From: CAYQZD01 sp964421875
GTDB lineage: Bacteria; Electryoneota; Tariuqbacteria; Tariuqbacterales; Tariuqbacteraceae
Direction: 5' to 3'
NCBI GenBank assembly: GCA_964421875.1
Contig: CAYQZD010000005.1
Coordinates: forward strand, 1-64,000
DNA length: 64,000 nt
Shown here in pieces: positions 1 to 10,188 of this stretch. Made by a program: the position numbers and the translations under genes. Every line of letters begins with the position of its first letter. The first letter of the stretch is position 1. Under the pieces are notes generated by a model. That model did no database searches. It was not told the origin of the DNA and worked only from the letters and a program-made list of their open reading frames with translations.

Positions 1-1486
1 GCGCCGGATATAGCAAACTGCTTTTCAAGTCCTTCTTATGAGGCTGGGCGCAGGAACGAACCAAGTCTTTAACCGCGCCGTTCCAGGAACCCTTACCGGC
101 GAGTTCCGGTAGTTCCGGCTTCATTACCACCATATCCCACCAGAGATTCCCATTCGCCCCACTCCGGTGAAAAAGCCCGTGCTTCATCAAAAACCAATTC
201 TCACCGGACAGAGAATTGAGAAAGCCTCTCGCAGAAGGATGGCTGCCGTTGTTACTCCGAGTCGGATGCGCGCCTCCGACCAGACAGGCGTCAGACCTGT
301 GAAGAAGATTCATCCGCTGAGAAAGCCAATCTCTGAAAGGGTCCGCATCGGAATCCAGAAAAGCTAAAACTTCTCCCCGAGCCTCCCGCGCGCCGATAGT
401 CCGCTTTATCTCTTCGGAAACCCGGCCCGTGGGTATAATTCTCAGCCCCCGTTGACTGCGGTTGAAGGGGCGGTCGGGAAGAACGATTATTTCGTAGCTG
501 GGGTAATTCAGGTGAAGGCAGCGGTTGAGGCACCTCTCCAGCCGGTAATCCAATTTCCGGGCGTTGATTATGATAGAAACCATCGGAGGCTCAAGCTCCG
601 TTCCTTCCAGATATCCGTAAACTCTACCCATAAGTTCGTCCCCTTTATCGGAAAATTTGAAAGTTCCATTCGCGAAGTCGCATCCCAAACGCCGGCGCAG
701 ACGCAGCCTGGAGCGGCAGGCTGAAGACGCGTTCTTCGCCGGAAAATAATTGGGGCTGAGAGACAGCGCCTTCTCAAAACTGAGTAAAGCCCGATCGTAT
801 ACGCCATTGTGGAAATGAGCCATACCCTCAGCATAGCATTCCCGCAAAGCGCCCTTCTTCAATCGAGCAGCTCGATTGAAAAAATCCATCGCTTCCTCGA
901 AATCCCCCTCCTTCAGGCAAATATAACCCAGATGGAGAGAGGATTCAACCTCGAATTCCCTTATTTCCAGCAGCGGTTCCAGCGCTGCCCTGGCTTCCGA
1001 CAAACGGTTCTGCTCCGAAAGCAAGGTCGACAGGTTGAATCGAGCCTCCGGCGAATTCCCCTCAATCCCGTGCTTGAAATACATCTTGGCGCGCTCGAAC
1101 TCCCCGTTCGTAAGGTAAACCATACCCAGACCGTTCCAGCCTTGACCGCATTTCGAATCTATATCAAGAGCCGCGCGGAAGCAGTCCTCAGCACGGTAAA
1201 GCTCACCTTTCGCAAGGTGAGTCTCCCCCAAACCCAACCAGGCCTCAATGTTCTTGGGCGAAGCGGTAAGCGCCTCCTTGAAGGCGAATTCTGCCTCCGG
1301 ATAACGTCCCTGGAGCCAATAAACCAATCCCAGAGCGGCATCCGCTTCGCCCTGATGATTCTCTATTTCCCGCGCCAGCATCAGGTTTTGTTCCGCCCCC
1401 TCCAAATCACCCGATTCAAAGCAAGCCATCCCCTGTGTGAGTGGCGATTTCAATGCGCTGTCAACGTTATTTGAGCCGTCAGTCAT
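1..1486 (-). CDS. TPR-repeat glycosyltransferase family 2 protein (C-terminus beyond window)
   Basis: Reading leftwards from the ATG at 1484-1486, one frame stays open to the window edge (about 495 codons). The first 230 or so residues are tandem tetratricopeptide repeats, with the spacing of small and aromatic residues seen in segments such as AWLGLGETHLAKGE. After about residue 300 comes a family 2 glycosyltransferase core: a VSIIINARK beta strand, then the metal/nucleotide-sugar motif LDSDAD near residue 380, then a GNLWWD acceptor-loop segment. TPR-GT2 fusions are usually cytoplasmic or membrane-associated enzymes of polysaccharide or glycoprotein assembly; the acceptor cannot be deduced. 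No signal peptide is visible. It faces away from the insertion sequence at 1883 and is separated from it by an AT-rich spacer. The C-terminus is missing only because the window ends. Confidence 0.85.
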   Translation of the reverse strand, partial: MTDGSNNVDSALKSPLTQGMACFESGDLEGAEQNLMLAREIENHQGEADAALGLVYWLQGRYPEAEFAFKEALTASPKNIEAWLGLGETHLAKGELYRAEDCFRAALDIDSKCGQGWNGLGMVYLTNGEFERAKMYFKHGIEGNSPEARFNLSTLLSEQNRLSEARAALEPLLEIREFEVESSLHLGYICLKEGDFEEAMDFFNRAARLKKGALRECYAEGMAHFHNGVYDRALLSFEKALSLSPNYFPAKNASSACRSRLRLRRRLGCDFANGTFKFSDKGDELMGRVYGYLEGTELEPPMVSIIINARKLDYRLERCLNRCLHLNYPSYEIIVLPDRPFNRSQRGLRIIPTGRVSEEIKRTIGAREARGEVLAFLDSDADPFRDWLSQRMNLLHRSDACLVGGAHPTRSNNGSHPSARGFLNSLSGENWFLMKHGLFHRSGANGNLWWDMVVMKPELPELAGKGSWNGAVKDLVRSCAQPHKKDLKSSLLYPA

Positions 1487-1882
1487 AGTGCCGATTGGTT
1501 CTTTTAATACTATTACATTGATATGGTCTTCCCGGAGTGAACCATCTCACCCTTCGCACAAATTGTAAAAGCAAAGTTTGTGACAGTTTACGGCGTGATT
1601 GTTATTTTATTGATAAATATTGACTAACGGTTGAAACCGGTGGGAGTAATGGGTAAGTTTATCCTTCAAGTTAGAGGAAAGGGCAATTATTGCCCCGGCG
1701 GATTATCCTTGAGGAAAGAATGAAAGTCATTAGTGGTTTTAAAGAATTGATAATGAGAAATTCTAAAATTTGTAACACTTTACCTCTCCTGAATTATTCA
1801 TAACTTACTAAGAATAGACCGGATTAAAAAGATATACAGGATTTTTTAATCAACATCAATTTCCGTAAGACTTTAGCTTTAT
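1487..1882. other. AT-rich intergenic spacer
   Basis: This stretch of about 400 bases lies between the TPR-glycosyltransferase and the left end of the insertion sequence. No frame of useful length or coding character was found, and no RNA fold was recognised. It presumably holds the promoter of the leftward gene, but no convincing -35/-10 pair was picked out. Confidence 0.5.
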
Positions 1883-1929
1883 GGTTCATCTCCAAAGTAG
1901 TTGCACTGTGATTTAACTTAGAGCAAATT

Positions 1930-2002
1930 GGACATCTTTCATCCTATTGGTTTAATAATAGTTGATTGACCAATAATAAACCATAGGAGGCGAAAGATGT
2001 CC
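1930..2002 (+). promoter_or_regulatory. inverted repeat that would sequester the transposase ribosome-binding site
   Basis: GGACATCTTTC at 1930-1940 is the perfect complement of GAAAGATGTCC at 1992-2002, and the arms continue imperfectly towards the loop. The right arm contains an ideal Shine-Dalgarno sequence (AGGAGG, about 1985-1990) and an ATG at 1997-1999. In other IS families, hairpins like this block translation of transposase mRNA that reads in from outside. That role is an inference here, because the ATG at 1997 runs into a stop after four codons. Confidence 0.55.
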
Positions 2003-2163
2003 GGGATTTAAATTTCGCCAATATCAAGGTTTGGCTGAGATTCAACTTCCGCAAACTGCGGTGTCCCGGTTGTGGGGTCAGGCTCGAAGATCTGGAATTT
2101 ATCGATCCCTACTTCCATGTTACCACCAGGCTGGCGCAATACATCGTTCATATCTGCTCCTTT

Positions 2164-3021
2164 ATGACGGTTAAGGATGTAGCCGACCATCTGGGGCTGG
2201 ACTGGAAAACCGTGAAAGCCATCGACAAGGCTTATCTGAAGGAAGCTTTCTCTAAGACCGATTACGAAAATCTTCGCATCATTGCCATCGATGAGATTGC
2301 TATCCGTAAGAAACACATATACCTGACAGTGGTCATCGATTACGAAACCGGCCGTATCGTTTGGATGGGAAAGGGGCGTTCCAAAGCGGTATTGGACCGG
2401 TTCTTCCGCCACATGCCCCAGTTGGCAAGGCTCCGATTTTTCGCCGTGGCGATGGACATGTGGAAACCTTACATCGATTCGGTGACACAATGGTGCCCAA
2501 GAACCGCTATCGTGTTCGATGGTTTCCATGTAATTGCAGCCTTCAACCGGGTCATCGACCAGGTCAGAAACCAGGAATACCGCAAAGTAAAAGGCAAAGA
2601 CAAACTGATTTTCAAAGGCTTGAAATACCTCCTGACTATGAATAAAGACCGATTATCCATCGCCGGCGGAATGAAATTAGCCGTAGCGCTGGACCTGAAC
2701 CAAAACCTGTCAAAACTGTATGTGTTGAAGGACTATCTTAAGTTTATCTGGAAATGCCGCCACCAAAACAACGCTAACTGGCTGCTGGATTACTGGTGCG
2801 AATTGGCTGAAGAAACTCAACTCGAACCCGTAATCAAATTCGCGGAAAAACTGAAAAGACACCGTGAAGGAATCATCAATCATTGCCGCTATCCCATCAG
2901 CACCGGCAAATTGGAAGGTATCAATAACTCCTTGAAAGTCCTGAAACGCAAACACTACGGTTTTCACGACACCGAATACTACATCCTGAAAGCAAAATCC
3001 ATCTTCAACGGTTGCAACTAA
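2164..3021 (+). CDS. ISL3-family transposase, N-terminally defective
   Basis: The product carries the ISL3 DDE domain. The first catalytic Asp is in AIDEIAIRKKH, the second in VFDGFHV and the Glu in KLEGINNSLK. The coding frame actually extends upstream to a stop at 1984-1986 and includes the helix-turn-helix and a C-P-x-C-G zinc-ribbon remnant (around 2067-2085), but no ATG lies in that stretch. The well-placed ATG at 1997 is one base out of frame and meets a TAA at 2009. The 5' end therefore carries either a 1-nt deletion or a larger loss of the usual first 50 or so residues. Translation from 2164 would give 285 residues with an intact catalytic core but an incomplete DNA-binding region. 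It is probably inactive. Confidence 0.8.
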   Translation: MTVKDVADHLGLDWKTVKAIDKAYLKEAFSKTDYENLRIIAIDEIAIRKKHIYLTVVIDYETGRIVWMGKGRSKAVLDRFFRHMPQLARLRFFAVAMDMWKPYIDSVTQWCPRTAIVFDGFHVIAAFNRVIDQVRNQEYRKVKGKDKLIFKGLKYLLTMNKDRLSIAGGMKLAVALDLNQNLSKLYVLKDYLKFIWKCRHQNNANWLLDYWCELAEETQLEPVIKFAEKLKRHREGIINHCRYPISTGKLEGINNSLKVLKRKHYGFHDTEYYILKAKSIFNGCN

Positions 3022-3101
3022 AATGGAGATGAACCTGAAATTAAAACCATGAAACTGCTGCAGGTGAAGTAGGTCTCGAGTCTGAAATCTCAAGTTTTTA
3101 C

Positions 3102-3127
3102 AGCCCCTGATTCCGGGGGCTTTTTTT
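3102..3127 (+). terminator. rho-independent terminator downstream of the IS
   Basis: AGCCCC at 3102-3107 pairs with GGGGCT at 3116-3121 across a short loop, followed by a run of seven T. It lies about 80 bases past the transposase stop, outside the element, and would insulate the flavoenzyme gene. Confidence 0.75.
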
Positions 3128-3323
3128 ATAGTTCAGACGGATGATTTATGGCATTTCTGAATATAAAATCACTGAAATATTTGCAAATCGCAAAAAATTT
3201 ATTATATTTAATTAATTTGTAGTTCTCCCTCTCGAATGGGGAAAGAGAGAGGTATGTTTTCTTATATAGCATTTTAACTATACATATCATAAAATCATAT
3301 TAATTAACGGGAAGGAGTCGACT

Positions 3324-5294
3324 GTGCTGCCCGGAGTAAAGAAGTATCCCCACATTTTCCAGCCGGGAAAAATGGGCAAAATGGAGACCAAGAACCGCAT
3401 CAAGTACGCCTCGACCGAGACCAATTTCAACACCCGCGACGGCTTCGTCACCGACCGCGAAGTAGCTTATATGCGCGCTCAAGCCAAGGGTGGCGCCGGA
3501 ATCGTCACCACTCAAGGGGCTTATACCGACCCCTCAGGCGAAGGCAAAGGTTATGTCGGTATGATGGGTATCTGGGACGATAAGTATATCCCTGGTTTGA
3601 AACGTATCGCGGACGCAATCCACGAATATGACGCCAAAGCCATCCTGCAGCTTATGCACTGCGGCCGGGTGGGAGGCATCGAACTGGAATACACCATCGG
3701 TCCTTCGGAAGTTCCCCAAGCCATACCCCGTTTCCGCCCGCCGCGGGAAATGACTCTTGAGGACATCGAACGTAATATCCGGGAGCACATCGAGGGCGCC
3801 AGGCGCTGCGTCGAAGCCGGTTACGATGGAGTGGAGATTTCCGGCATCGTCGGCTACCTCATATCCAATTTTGTCTCCAAATACACCAACAAGCGCACGG
3901 ATAAATACGGTGGCTCTTTGGAAAACCGCGCACGCTTTATGACGGAGATTGTCGAAGGCATCCGTACGGAAGTCGGTCCCGATTATCCCATCGTCATCAG
4001 ACTTTGCGGCGAAGAGCTATTGAACGACCGCGGCGGCAACGCTCCGGAGGAATCGCTGGAAGTCATAAAACTGGCGGAAAAGGCGGGCATCGACTGCCTC
4101 TCAGTGACCGCCGGATGGCAGGAGTCGGCGGTGTCCGTAATCACCCGCGACTGCCCGATGGGGAGCTGGCTCTATATCGCGGAGCGGATGAAGAAACACC
4201 TGAAGTGCACGATTGCGATGGCTTACCGGCTCTTCCTGCCGGAATTCCCCGAAGCGGCGATGAAGAGCGGGCACCTCGACTACTGGGAAATGTGCCGTCC
4301 CATGATTGCCGACCCTAATCTGCCGCTAAAGATAATGGAAGACCGCATCGAGGACATCATCCCCTGTATGGCTTGCAACCTCTGCCTGGCGCGCCTCTTC
4401 CGCGATCAACCGATAACCTGTATGGTCAGGCCCTGGGTGGGGCATGAGGAGGAGGAGGACTGGCAGGTGAAGTCTGCGCCGACCAGGAAGCGGGTGGTGG
4501 TCATTGGCGCGGGACCTTCCGGGATGGAATGCGCCTGGGCGGCTGCGGAGAGGGGGCACGATGTGACCGTTTTTGAGAAGTCCGGCGAGGTCGGCGGCCA
4601 GCTCACCGCTGCGGAACGGGGTCCCGCCGGTGACGAAGAATTCCGCCGCCTTATCGACTGGCTGAAGCGCCGCTGCGACCGGGCGAGGGTGAAATTCGTA
4701 ATGAATCACGAAGTTACCGCCAGGGATTTTTCCGATCCGTTGACCAATCCCGACACCATCGTGCTGGCGGCAGGTTCAAGGGTGGAAATCCCGGATATCC
4801 CCGGCGCTGAAAAGTATCCCCCTATGTTCGCGCACGGTGTGATGTATGGGGATGTAGAGATAGGGGAAAACGTGGTCATCGTCGGCGGTATGGGGCTGGG
4901 CATCTCTGTAGCGCAGTTGCTATTGGACAAGCCTTTCCGCGCGGGCGGTCATAAGATTACGATGGTGGAAAAAGCCAAGAAAATCGGCCGCGACGTCAAT
5001 CCATCCTACATTTGGCGCTATGTGAAGAAGTTGAAGCAGGGGAATGTGCTGCGCTTGACCAAAAGCGCGTTGAAGGAGATAAAGGAAAAATCCGTGATCG
5101 TGACCACACCCGAAGGCGAGCAGGAAATTCCCGCCGACACTGTCGTCATCGCTGGGCCTTTGAAGTCGAACAACGAGCTGGTGGAGGTTTTAGACCTGGC
5201 AGCGGGCGAAGTGTTCACTGTGGGCGACGCTATGGCGCCAAGGAGGGCGCACAACGCGATGATGGACGGATACCGGGCGGGGTTGAGGATTTGA
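3324..5294 (+). CDS. Old Yellow Enzyme-type NADH:flavin oxidoreductase with Fe-S cluster and FAD domain
   Basis: The architecture is that of 2,4-dienoyl-CoA reductase and trimethylamine dehydrogenase. An FMN-binding TIM barrel covers about residues 10-340, with YGGSLENRARF near 195. A 4Fe-4S motif follows near 350, then an FAD/NAD(P) domain starting at VVVIGAGPSGMECAWAA (about 395). The cysteine spacing is C-x2-C-x2-C-x11-C. This is closer to trimethylamine dehydrogenase (x2, x2, x12) than to FadH (x2, x3, x11), so the substrate is open: an enoyl/dienoyl-CoA or an amine are both possible. At 656 residues it has the usual length. The start is a GTG with a strong GGAAGGAG ribosome site 6-7 bases upstream. 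The next gene, an acyl-CoA mutase, favours a role in CoA-thioester metabolism, but the two are 255 bases apart and not clearly one operon. Confidence 0.85.
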   Translation: MLPGVKKYPHIFQPGKMGKMETKNRIKYASTETNFNTRDGFVTDREVAYMRAQAKGGAGIVTTQGAYTDPSGEGKGYVGMMGIWDDKYIPGLKRIADAIHEYDAKAILQLMHCGRVGGIELEYTIGPSEVPQAIPRFRPPREMTLEDIERNIREHIEGARRCVEAGYDGVEISGIVGYLISNFVSKYTNKRTDKYGGSLENRARFMTEIVEGIRTEVGPDYPIVIRLCGEELLNDRGGNAPEESLEVIKLAEKAGIDCLSVTAGWQESAVSVITRDCPMGSWLYIAERMKKHLKCTIAMAYRLFLPEFPEAAMKSGHLDYWEMCRPMIADPNLPLKIMEDRIEDIIPCMACNLCLARLFRDQPITCMVRPWVGHEEEEDWQVKSAPTRKRVVVIGAGPSGMECAWAAAERGHDVTVFEKSGEVGGQLTAAERGPAGDEEFRRLIDWLKRRCDRARVKFVMNHEVTARDFSDPLTNPDTIVLAAGSRVEIPDIPGAEKYPPMFAHGVMYGDVEIGENVVIVGGMGLGISVAQLLLDKPFRAGGHKITMVEKAKKIGRDVNPSYIWRYVKKLKQGNVLRLTKSALKEIKEKSVIVTTPEGEQEIPADTVVIAGPLKSNNELVEVLDLAAGEVFTVGDAMAPRRAHNAMMDGYRAGLRI

Positions 5295-5549
5295 TACGGC
5301 TCGCAGAGTTGGTGAATGGTTATTGAATCACGAAATCCGCGAAATAACACTAAAGAACACGAAAACAGAAGCGGTTAAGATTAACATAGTCATCCTATCT
5401 ACTTACTCGTATTGGTGATTTTGGTTTGGATAGAATGCTCATCGCGCATTTAATCTCTTATGTTTTTGTGTGTTTCCGGAGTTTCGTGTTTTTCGTGATT
5501 CAAAAACGTAAAAAAAACATATCTACTTTTCCATAAACACATTTCAAAT

Positions 5550-7193
<1,644 letters not shown>

Positions 7194-7246
7194 CGATAGA
7201 TATATAATCGAAGAGAATTTGAAATCAGGGATTAGGAGGAAAGAAT

Positions 7247-7468
7247 ATGTTTACTTCCTACAGATTGAAAGCCAGTGAATTGGACAGTAAATTCCTTCAG
7301 TCGATTAAAAACTTGTTCAAGGGCAAAGAAATCGAAATTACGGTTTCCGAAGTCGATGAAACCGAATATTTGTTAAGGTCTGAAGAAAACAAAGAGCGGC
7401 TGCTTCAGGCTGTCCGGAATGTGAAAGCGGGAAGGAATCTGAAAGAAGTAAATCTGGACGATTTATAA
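7247..7468 (+). CDS. YefM-like antitoxin
   Basis: This 73-residue protein has a C-terminal half resembling the toxin-binding tail of YefM antitoxins: EYLLRSEENKERLLQAV, then a KAGRN basic stretch and an acidic end. The N-terminal half is not the usual Phd/YefM DNA-binding fold as far as can be judged. A good ribosome site (AGGAGG) precedes the ATG. Its last base is shared with the start of the YoeB-like gene, the usual coupling of antitoxin and toxin. It sits in an AT-rich island between the two mutase subunit genes. Because the toxin is frameshifted, the antitoxin may be a relic or may act on a related toxin elsewhere. Confidence 0.6.
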   Translation: MFTSYRLKASELDSKFLQSIKNLFKGKEIEITVSEVDETEYLLRSEENKERLLQAVRNVKAGRNLKEVNLDDL

Positions 7469-7724
7469 TGAGGAGAATTGTCTTTGAACTAAACGCTTTT
7501 GAAGATTTCTGTTATTGGACTGAAATCGATAAAAGCAAATCCAATAAAATTAAAGCATTAATTCGCGACATTATAAGGAGCCCGTTCACCGGTTTGGGTA
7601 AACCTGAACCTTTGAATATGAACTTCAAGGGTACTGGTCGCGCAGAATCGATAATGAACATCGCCTGGTTTATGAGGTGAAAGAAGAGGAAATTATAATA
7701 ATTTCATGCAGGTATCATTATTAA
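7468..7724 (+). pseudogene. yoeB: YoeB/Txe-family mRNA interferase toxin, single-base frameshift
   Basis: The frame from the ATG at 7468 matches YoeB through GKPEPL, which holds the catalytic Glu, and through NFKG. It then goes out of frame and stops at 7678-7680 after 70 residues. If one T is restored between 7632 and 7633, the sequence continues as [18 protein letters not shown] and ends ISCRYHY at the TAA 7722-7724, giving 85 residues. YoeB proteins are 84 residues long. The restored part contains the catalytic Arg (SRRI) and the terminal His-Tyr. The downstream part is otherwise perfectly conserved, so the deletion is recent or a sequencing error. An intact protein would cleave mRNA at the ribosomal A site. 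Confidence 0.85.
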
Positions 7725-7786
7725 TAATAGTCGGTAGCGCTTTCTTTTATAGTATGAAACATACAACTTAACTTATAGGTAATCTA

Positions 7787-8371
7787 ATGGAATCCCTACC
7801 CTTCAAACCTGAAAAAGCCCAGCGCACCGCGGCTATAATCACCTGGTTCATTTTATTCTTGATACTGTTAATACCGGGAATAATCCTGGCTATGTTAGTC
7901 AGATATCCGGGGAATGCGATAATAGCCTGGTGCACCGCGGGCTGGACCGTGTTTATGCTGATCGTCCTCTGGTATCTGCCGCTGTACTACAAGAATCTCG
8001 GATACGCCGTCGAAGAAGAGATTGTTCGCGGCAACCGGGGAGTTTTCTGGAAAAAGCGGGTCACCGTCCCCTATACCAAGGTCACCAATGTGGACATCAC
8101 CCAGGGACCTTTGCAGCGGGCGTTGAATGTGGGGCATATCCATATCCAGACCGCGGGCGCGTCCGGTTCCCAGGGCGGTCCTCCCGAATTGAAGTTAGAA
8201 GGAATCCGCGACCTTGAGGGCGTGAAGGACCTGATTATGGAGCGAGTGAAAAGACATATGCTTAAAAGCGCCGGGGAAGCGAAGATTGCATCGGAAAAAC
8301 CATCAGATTCGGAGACACTGTCGAACATACTCGAAGAATTGAAGGCTATCAGGGGGGTATTGAGTAAGTGA
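7787..8371 (+). CDS. PH-domain (bPH2/DUF304) membrane protein, YdbS-like
   Basis: This 194-residue protein has two hydrophobic helices near the N-terminus (about residues 18-40 and 46-68). A bacterial pleckstrin-homology domain follows: YAVEEEIVRGNRGVFWKKR, then VPYTKVTNVDITQGPLQR, and later HIQTAG. Proteins of this type sit in the cytoplasmic membrane with the PH domain inside; their exact function is not established. The tail past residue 160 is polar and ends in a short amphipathic helix. It is the only gene in this island with GC content like the rest of the window. No partner gene is obvious. Confidence 0.8.
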   Translation: MESLPFKPEKAQRTAAIITWFILFLILLIPGIILAMLVRYPGNAIIAWCTAGWTVFMLIVLWYLPLYYKNLGYAVEEEIVRGNRGVFWKKRVTVPYTKVTNVDITQGPLQRALNVGHIHIQTAGASGSQGGPPELKLEGIRDLEGVKDLIMERVKRHMLKSAGEAKIASEKPSDSETLSNILEELKAIRGVLSK

Positions 8372-8401
8372 ACGCAGATGACACTGATGAAACGTAAGTG
8401 C

Positions 8402-8423
8402 TGCCGCGTCTCCGCACTCGGCA
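8402..8423. repeat. dispersed hairpin repeat, GGTCTCCGCACC family
   Basis: The stem TGCCG/CGGCA surrounds a CGTCTCCGCACT core, a variant of the core found in at least ten other intergenic copies in this window. The surrounding gap (8372-8636) also carries short direct repeats of the CGCTGAT/GATAACG kind and no gene. Confidence 0.6.
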
Positions 8424-8636
8424 ATTTATCAGCGCAATCAGCGAACATCAGTATTATAATCAGCGGTTCAGAGAATTCAGAATCGCTGATGTTAGGTGAT
8501 AAACTCTGATAACGCTGATGGAATGCGAATTGCAGGAAACCACAGATGACGCAGAAGACACAGAAATAAGAAGTCATGAAAATCATTTGATAATAGTAGT
8601 AGTATTAATATCATTCACAATTAAGGGAGTTATTAA

Positions 8637-9584
8637 ATGGAATCAGAATTTGGACGAATAGAGAATGTTGAGGTTCGTAAACATTTTCAAAATGAAGCCT
8701 CTAAATTTACACCTTGGCTGGCAAAGGAGGAAAACATTCAATTGTTAGGAGAGGCTATTGGGATTGAACTTGAAGTTGAGAATACAGAAGTTGCTGTCGG
8801 TCCATATTCGGCGGATATTTTAGCTCGTGATACAGGGACTGGTAAATATATAGTAATTGAGAATCAGTTAAAAAAGACAGACCATGATCATTTAGGTAAA
8901 CTCATTACTTATGGAGCAGTTTTAGATGCGGGTATGGTGATTTGGATTGCCACGGAATTTACTGAAGAACATCAAAAAGCTTTGGAATGGTTAAATGATA
9001 ATAGCTCAGAGGATATTGCTTTCATTGGCGTGCAAGTAGAATTATGGAAAGTTGACGATTCGCGTCCTGCTGTACGATTTAATGTGTTAAGCAAACCTAC
9101 TGAGATATTAAGACAAGTTTCGAAAGCGAAGGCTGAAAGTGATTTATCGGAAATAAAAAAGCTGGAACTTGAATTCTGGACACTATTCAGAGAAAAATTG
9201 TTGGCGACAAAAGAACTGCCTTCCGTGCAATCAGCGAGACCGCAGGCTTGGTTTGATGTGGCTCTAGGACGTTCCGGGATATTCATTTCAAATAATGTAA
9301 ATACCTGGGACAATAAAATTACACTTAAGGTCTATATATCACACAAAGTTGCAGATATATATTTACCAAAACTAATTGAACAGAAAGTTGAAATAGAAGA
9401 GGAAATTGGTGAGAGACTGATCTGGAATCCATTTCCAGAAAAATTAGATAAGACTATCATATTGTATAAAGATTTTGATTTAAATGATAAAGAAAGATGG
9501 ACTGAGTGCTTAATATGGATGGTCGATAATACTCTCAAATTCAGAAAAGCTTTTGCTCCAAGGATAAAAAAAATAGGTAAATAA
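8637..9584 (+). CDS. DUF4268-type protein with PD-(D/E)XK nuclease-like N-terminal domain
   Basis: The 315-residue product has an N-terminal region with the order of a restriction-endonuclease-like fold: GPYSADILARD supplies the Asp, and VIENQLKKT an E-x-Q variant of the E-x-K motif (residues about 60-85). A helix with GKLITYGAVLDAG follows, as in DUF91/NucS-like nucleases. The C-terminal half resembles DUF4268, which is found in stand-alone genes and next to restriction-modification systems. The gene is clearly richer in AT than its surroundings and lies between two genes that normally adjoin, so it was probably acquired. Whether it cuts DNA is unknown; a defence role is only an inference. 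Confidence 0.7.
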   Translation: MESEFGRIENVEVRKHFQNEASKFTPWLAKEENIQLLGEAIGIELEVENTEVAVGPYSADILARDTGTGKYIVIENQLKKTDHDHLGKLITYGAVLDAGMVIWIATEFTEEHQKALEWLNDNSSEDIAFIGVQVELWKVDDSRPAVRFNVLSKPTEILRQVSKAKAESDLSEIKKLELEFWTLFREKLLATKELPSVQSARPQAWFDVALGRSGIFISNNVNTWDNKITLKVYISHKVADIYLPKLIEQKVEIEEEIGERLIWNPFPEKLDKTIILYKDFDLNDKERWTECLIWMVDNTLKFRKAFAPRIKKIGK

Positions 9585-9672
9585 CGATTTGATTGTCATT
9601 ATATTTACTTGCTCAATTATACTTGGATAAAAGACAAATATTATTAGAAAATAAACACAATCATTACCTAAT

Positions 9673-10074
9673 ATGCAAAGAAAAATCCGCATACTTATCG
9701 CCAAGCCCGGCTTGGACGGGCACGACCGCGGCGCCAAAGTGATGGCCGCCGCTTTCCGGGACGCCGGTTTCGAAGTCATCTACACCGGCCTGCACCAAAC
9801 CCCCGAAATGGTGGTCGAAGCCGCCCTGCAGGAGGACGTGGACGCCATCGGTCTGTCGATTCTCTCCGGGGCGCATATGACCCTGTTCCCCGCGGTGCGC
9901 AAACTGATGGACGAAAAGGGACTGGACGACGTCCTGCTCACCGGCGGGGGCATCATCCCTGAAGAGGATATGACCGAACTGGAGAACCAGGGCGTCGGCA
10001 AACTGTTCGGACCCGGAACCCCCACCGCCCAGTCGATTGGATTCGTGCGCGACTGGGTGGAAAAGAGCCGGTAA
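9673..10074 (+). CDS. icmB: isobutyryl-CoA mutase-type small, cobalamin-binding subunit
   Basis: This 133-residue protein is a complete stand-alone B12-binding domain. Its DGHDRG motif (15-20) provides His17, the lower axial ligand of cobalamin. [11 protein letters not shown] and LTGGGIIP line the nucleotide-loop pocket. The length matches small subunits of two-component acyl-CoA mutases (about 135 residues). It must pair with the large subunit encoded at 5550-7193, from which it is separated by the AT-rich island. No other mutase large subunit is in the window. Confidence 0.87.
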   Translation: MQRKIRILIAKPGLDGHDRGAKVMAAAFRDAGFEVIYTGLHQTPEMVVEAALQEDVDAIGLSILSGAHMTLFPAVRKLMDEKGLDDVLLTGGGIIPEEDMTELENQGVGKLFGPGTPTAQSIGFVRDWVEKSR

Positions 10075-10126
10075 CCGGAACTCAGGATACAGGATTCAGT
10101 TCTACCGATGACAGGATTATCTTCTT

Positions 10127-10166
10127 AACTTGCAGACTTGTCAACTTGCTAACTTGCCAACTTGTA
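10127..10166. repeat. tandem 8-bp repeat array (AACTTGNN)5
   Basis: Five consecutive octamers begin AACTTG or GACTTG and differ in the last two bases. The array lies 23 bases before the yebC start. Similar arrays occur at 26306-26345 and, more degenerate, at 63039-63094. Confidence 0.75.
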
Positions 10167-10188
10167 AACATTTATATTTGAGGTCGAT

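Larger units (their letters stand above)
1883..3035 (+). mobile_element. ISL3-family insertion sequence
   Basis: The element is bounded by 23-bp terminal inverted repeats at 1883-1905 and 3013-3035. Both begin GGTTCATCTCCA when read inwards and match at 20 of 23 positions; the three mismatches sit together in the middle. The right repeat overlaps the last codons of the transposase, as is common in this family. ISL3 elements normally make 8-bp target duplications, but the 8 bases on either side do not match. The insertion is therefore old, or its flanks have recombined. At 1153 bp it is shorter than the usual 1.3-1.5 kb, and the shortfall is at the 5' end of the transposase gene. Confidence 0.88.

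Noticed and set aside
1883..3035. 8-bp target duplication at the IS ends
   Set aside because: The octamers next to the terminal repeats do not match in either register tried.
5295..5549. Possible small gene between the flavoenzyme and icmA
   Set aside because: Only short inverted AATCACGAAA/TTTCGTGATT repeats and AT-rich sequence are present; no frame with a ribosome site was found.
10127..10166. Octamer array considered as a small CRISPR
   Set aside because: The units are 8 bp with 2 variable bases and no spacers of 30 or so bases; no cas genes are in the window.
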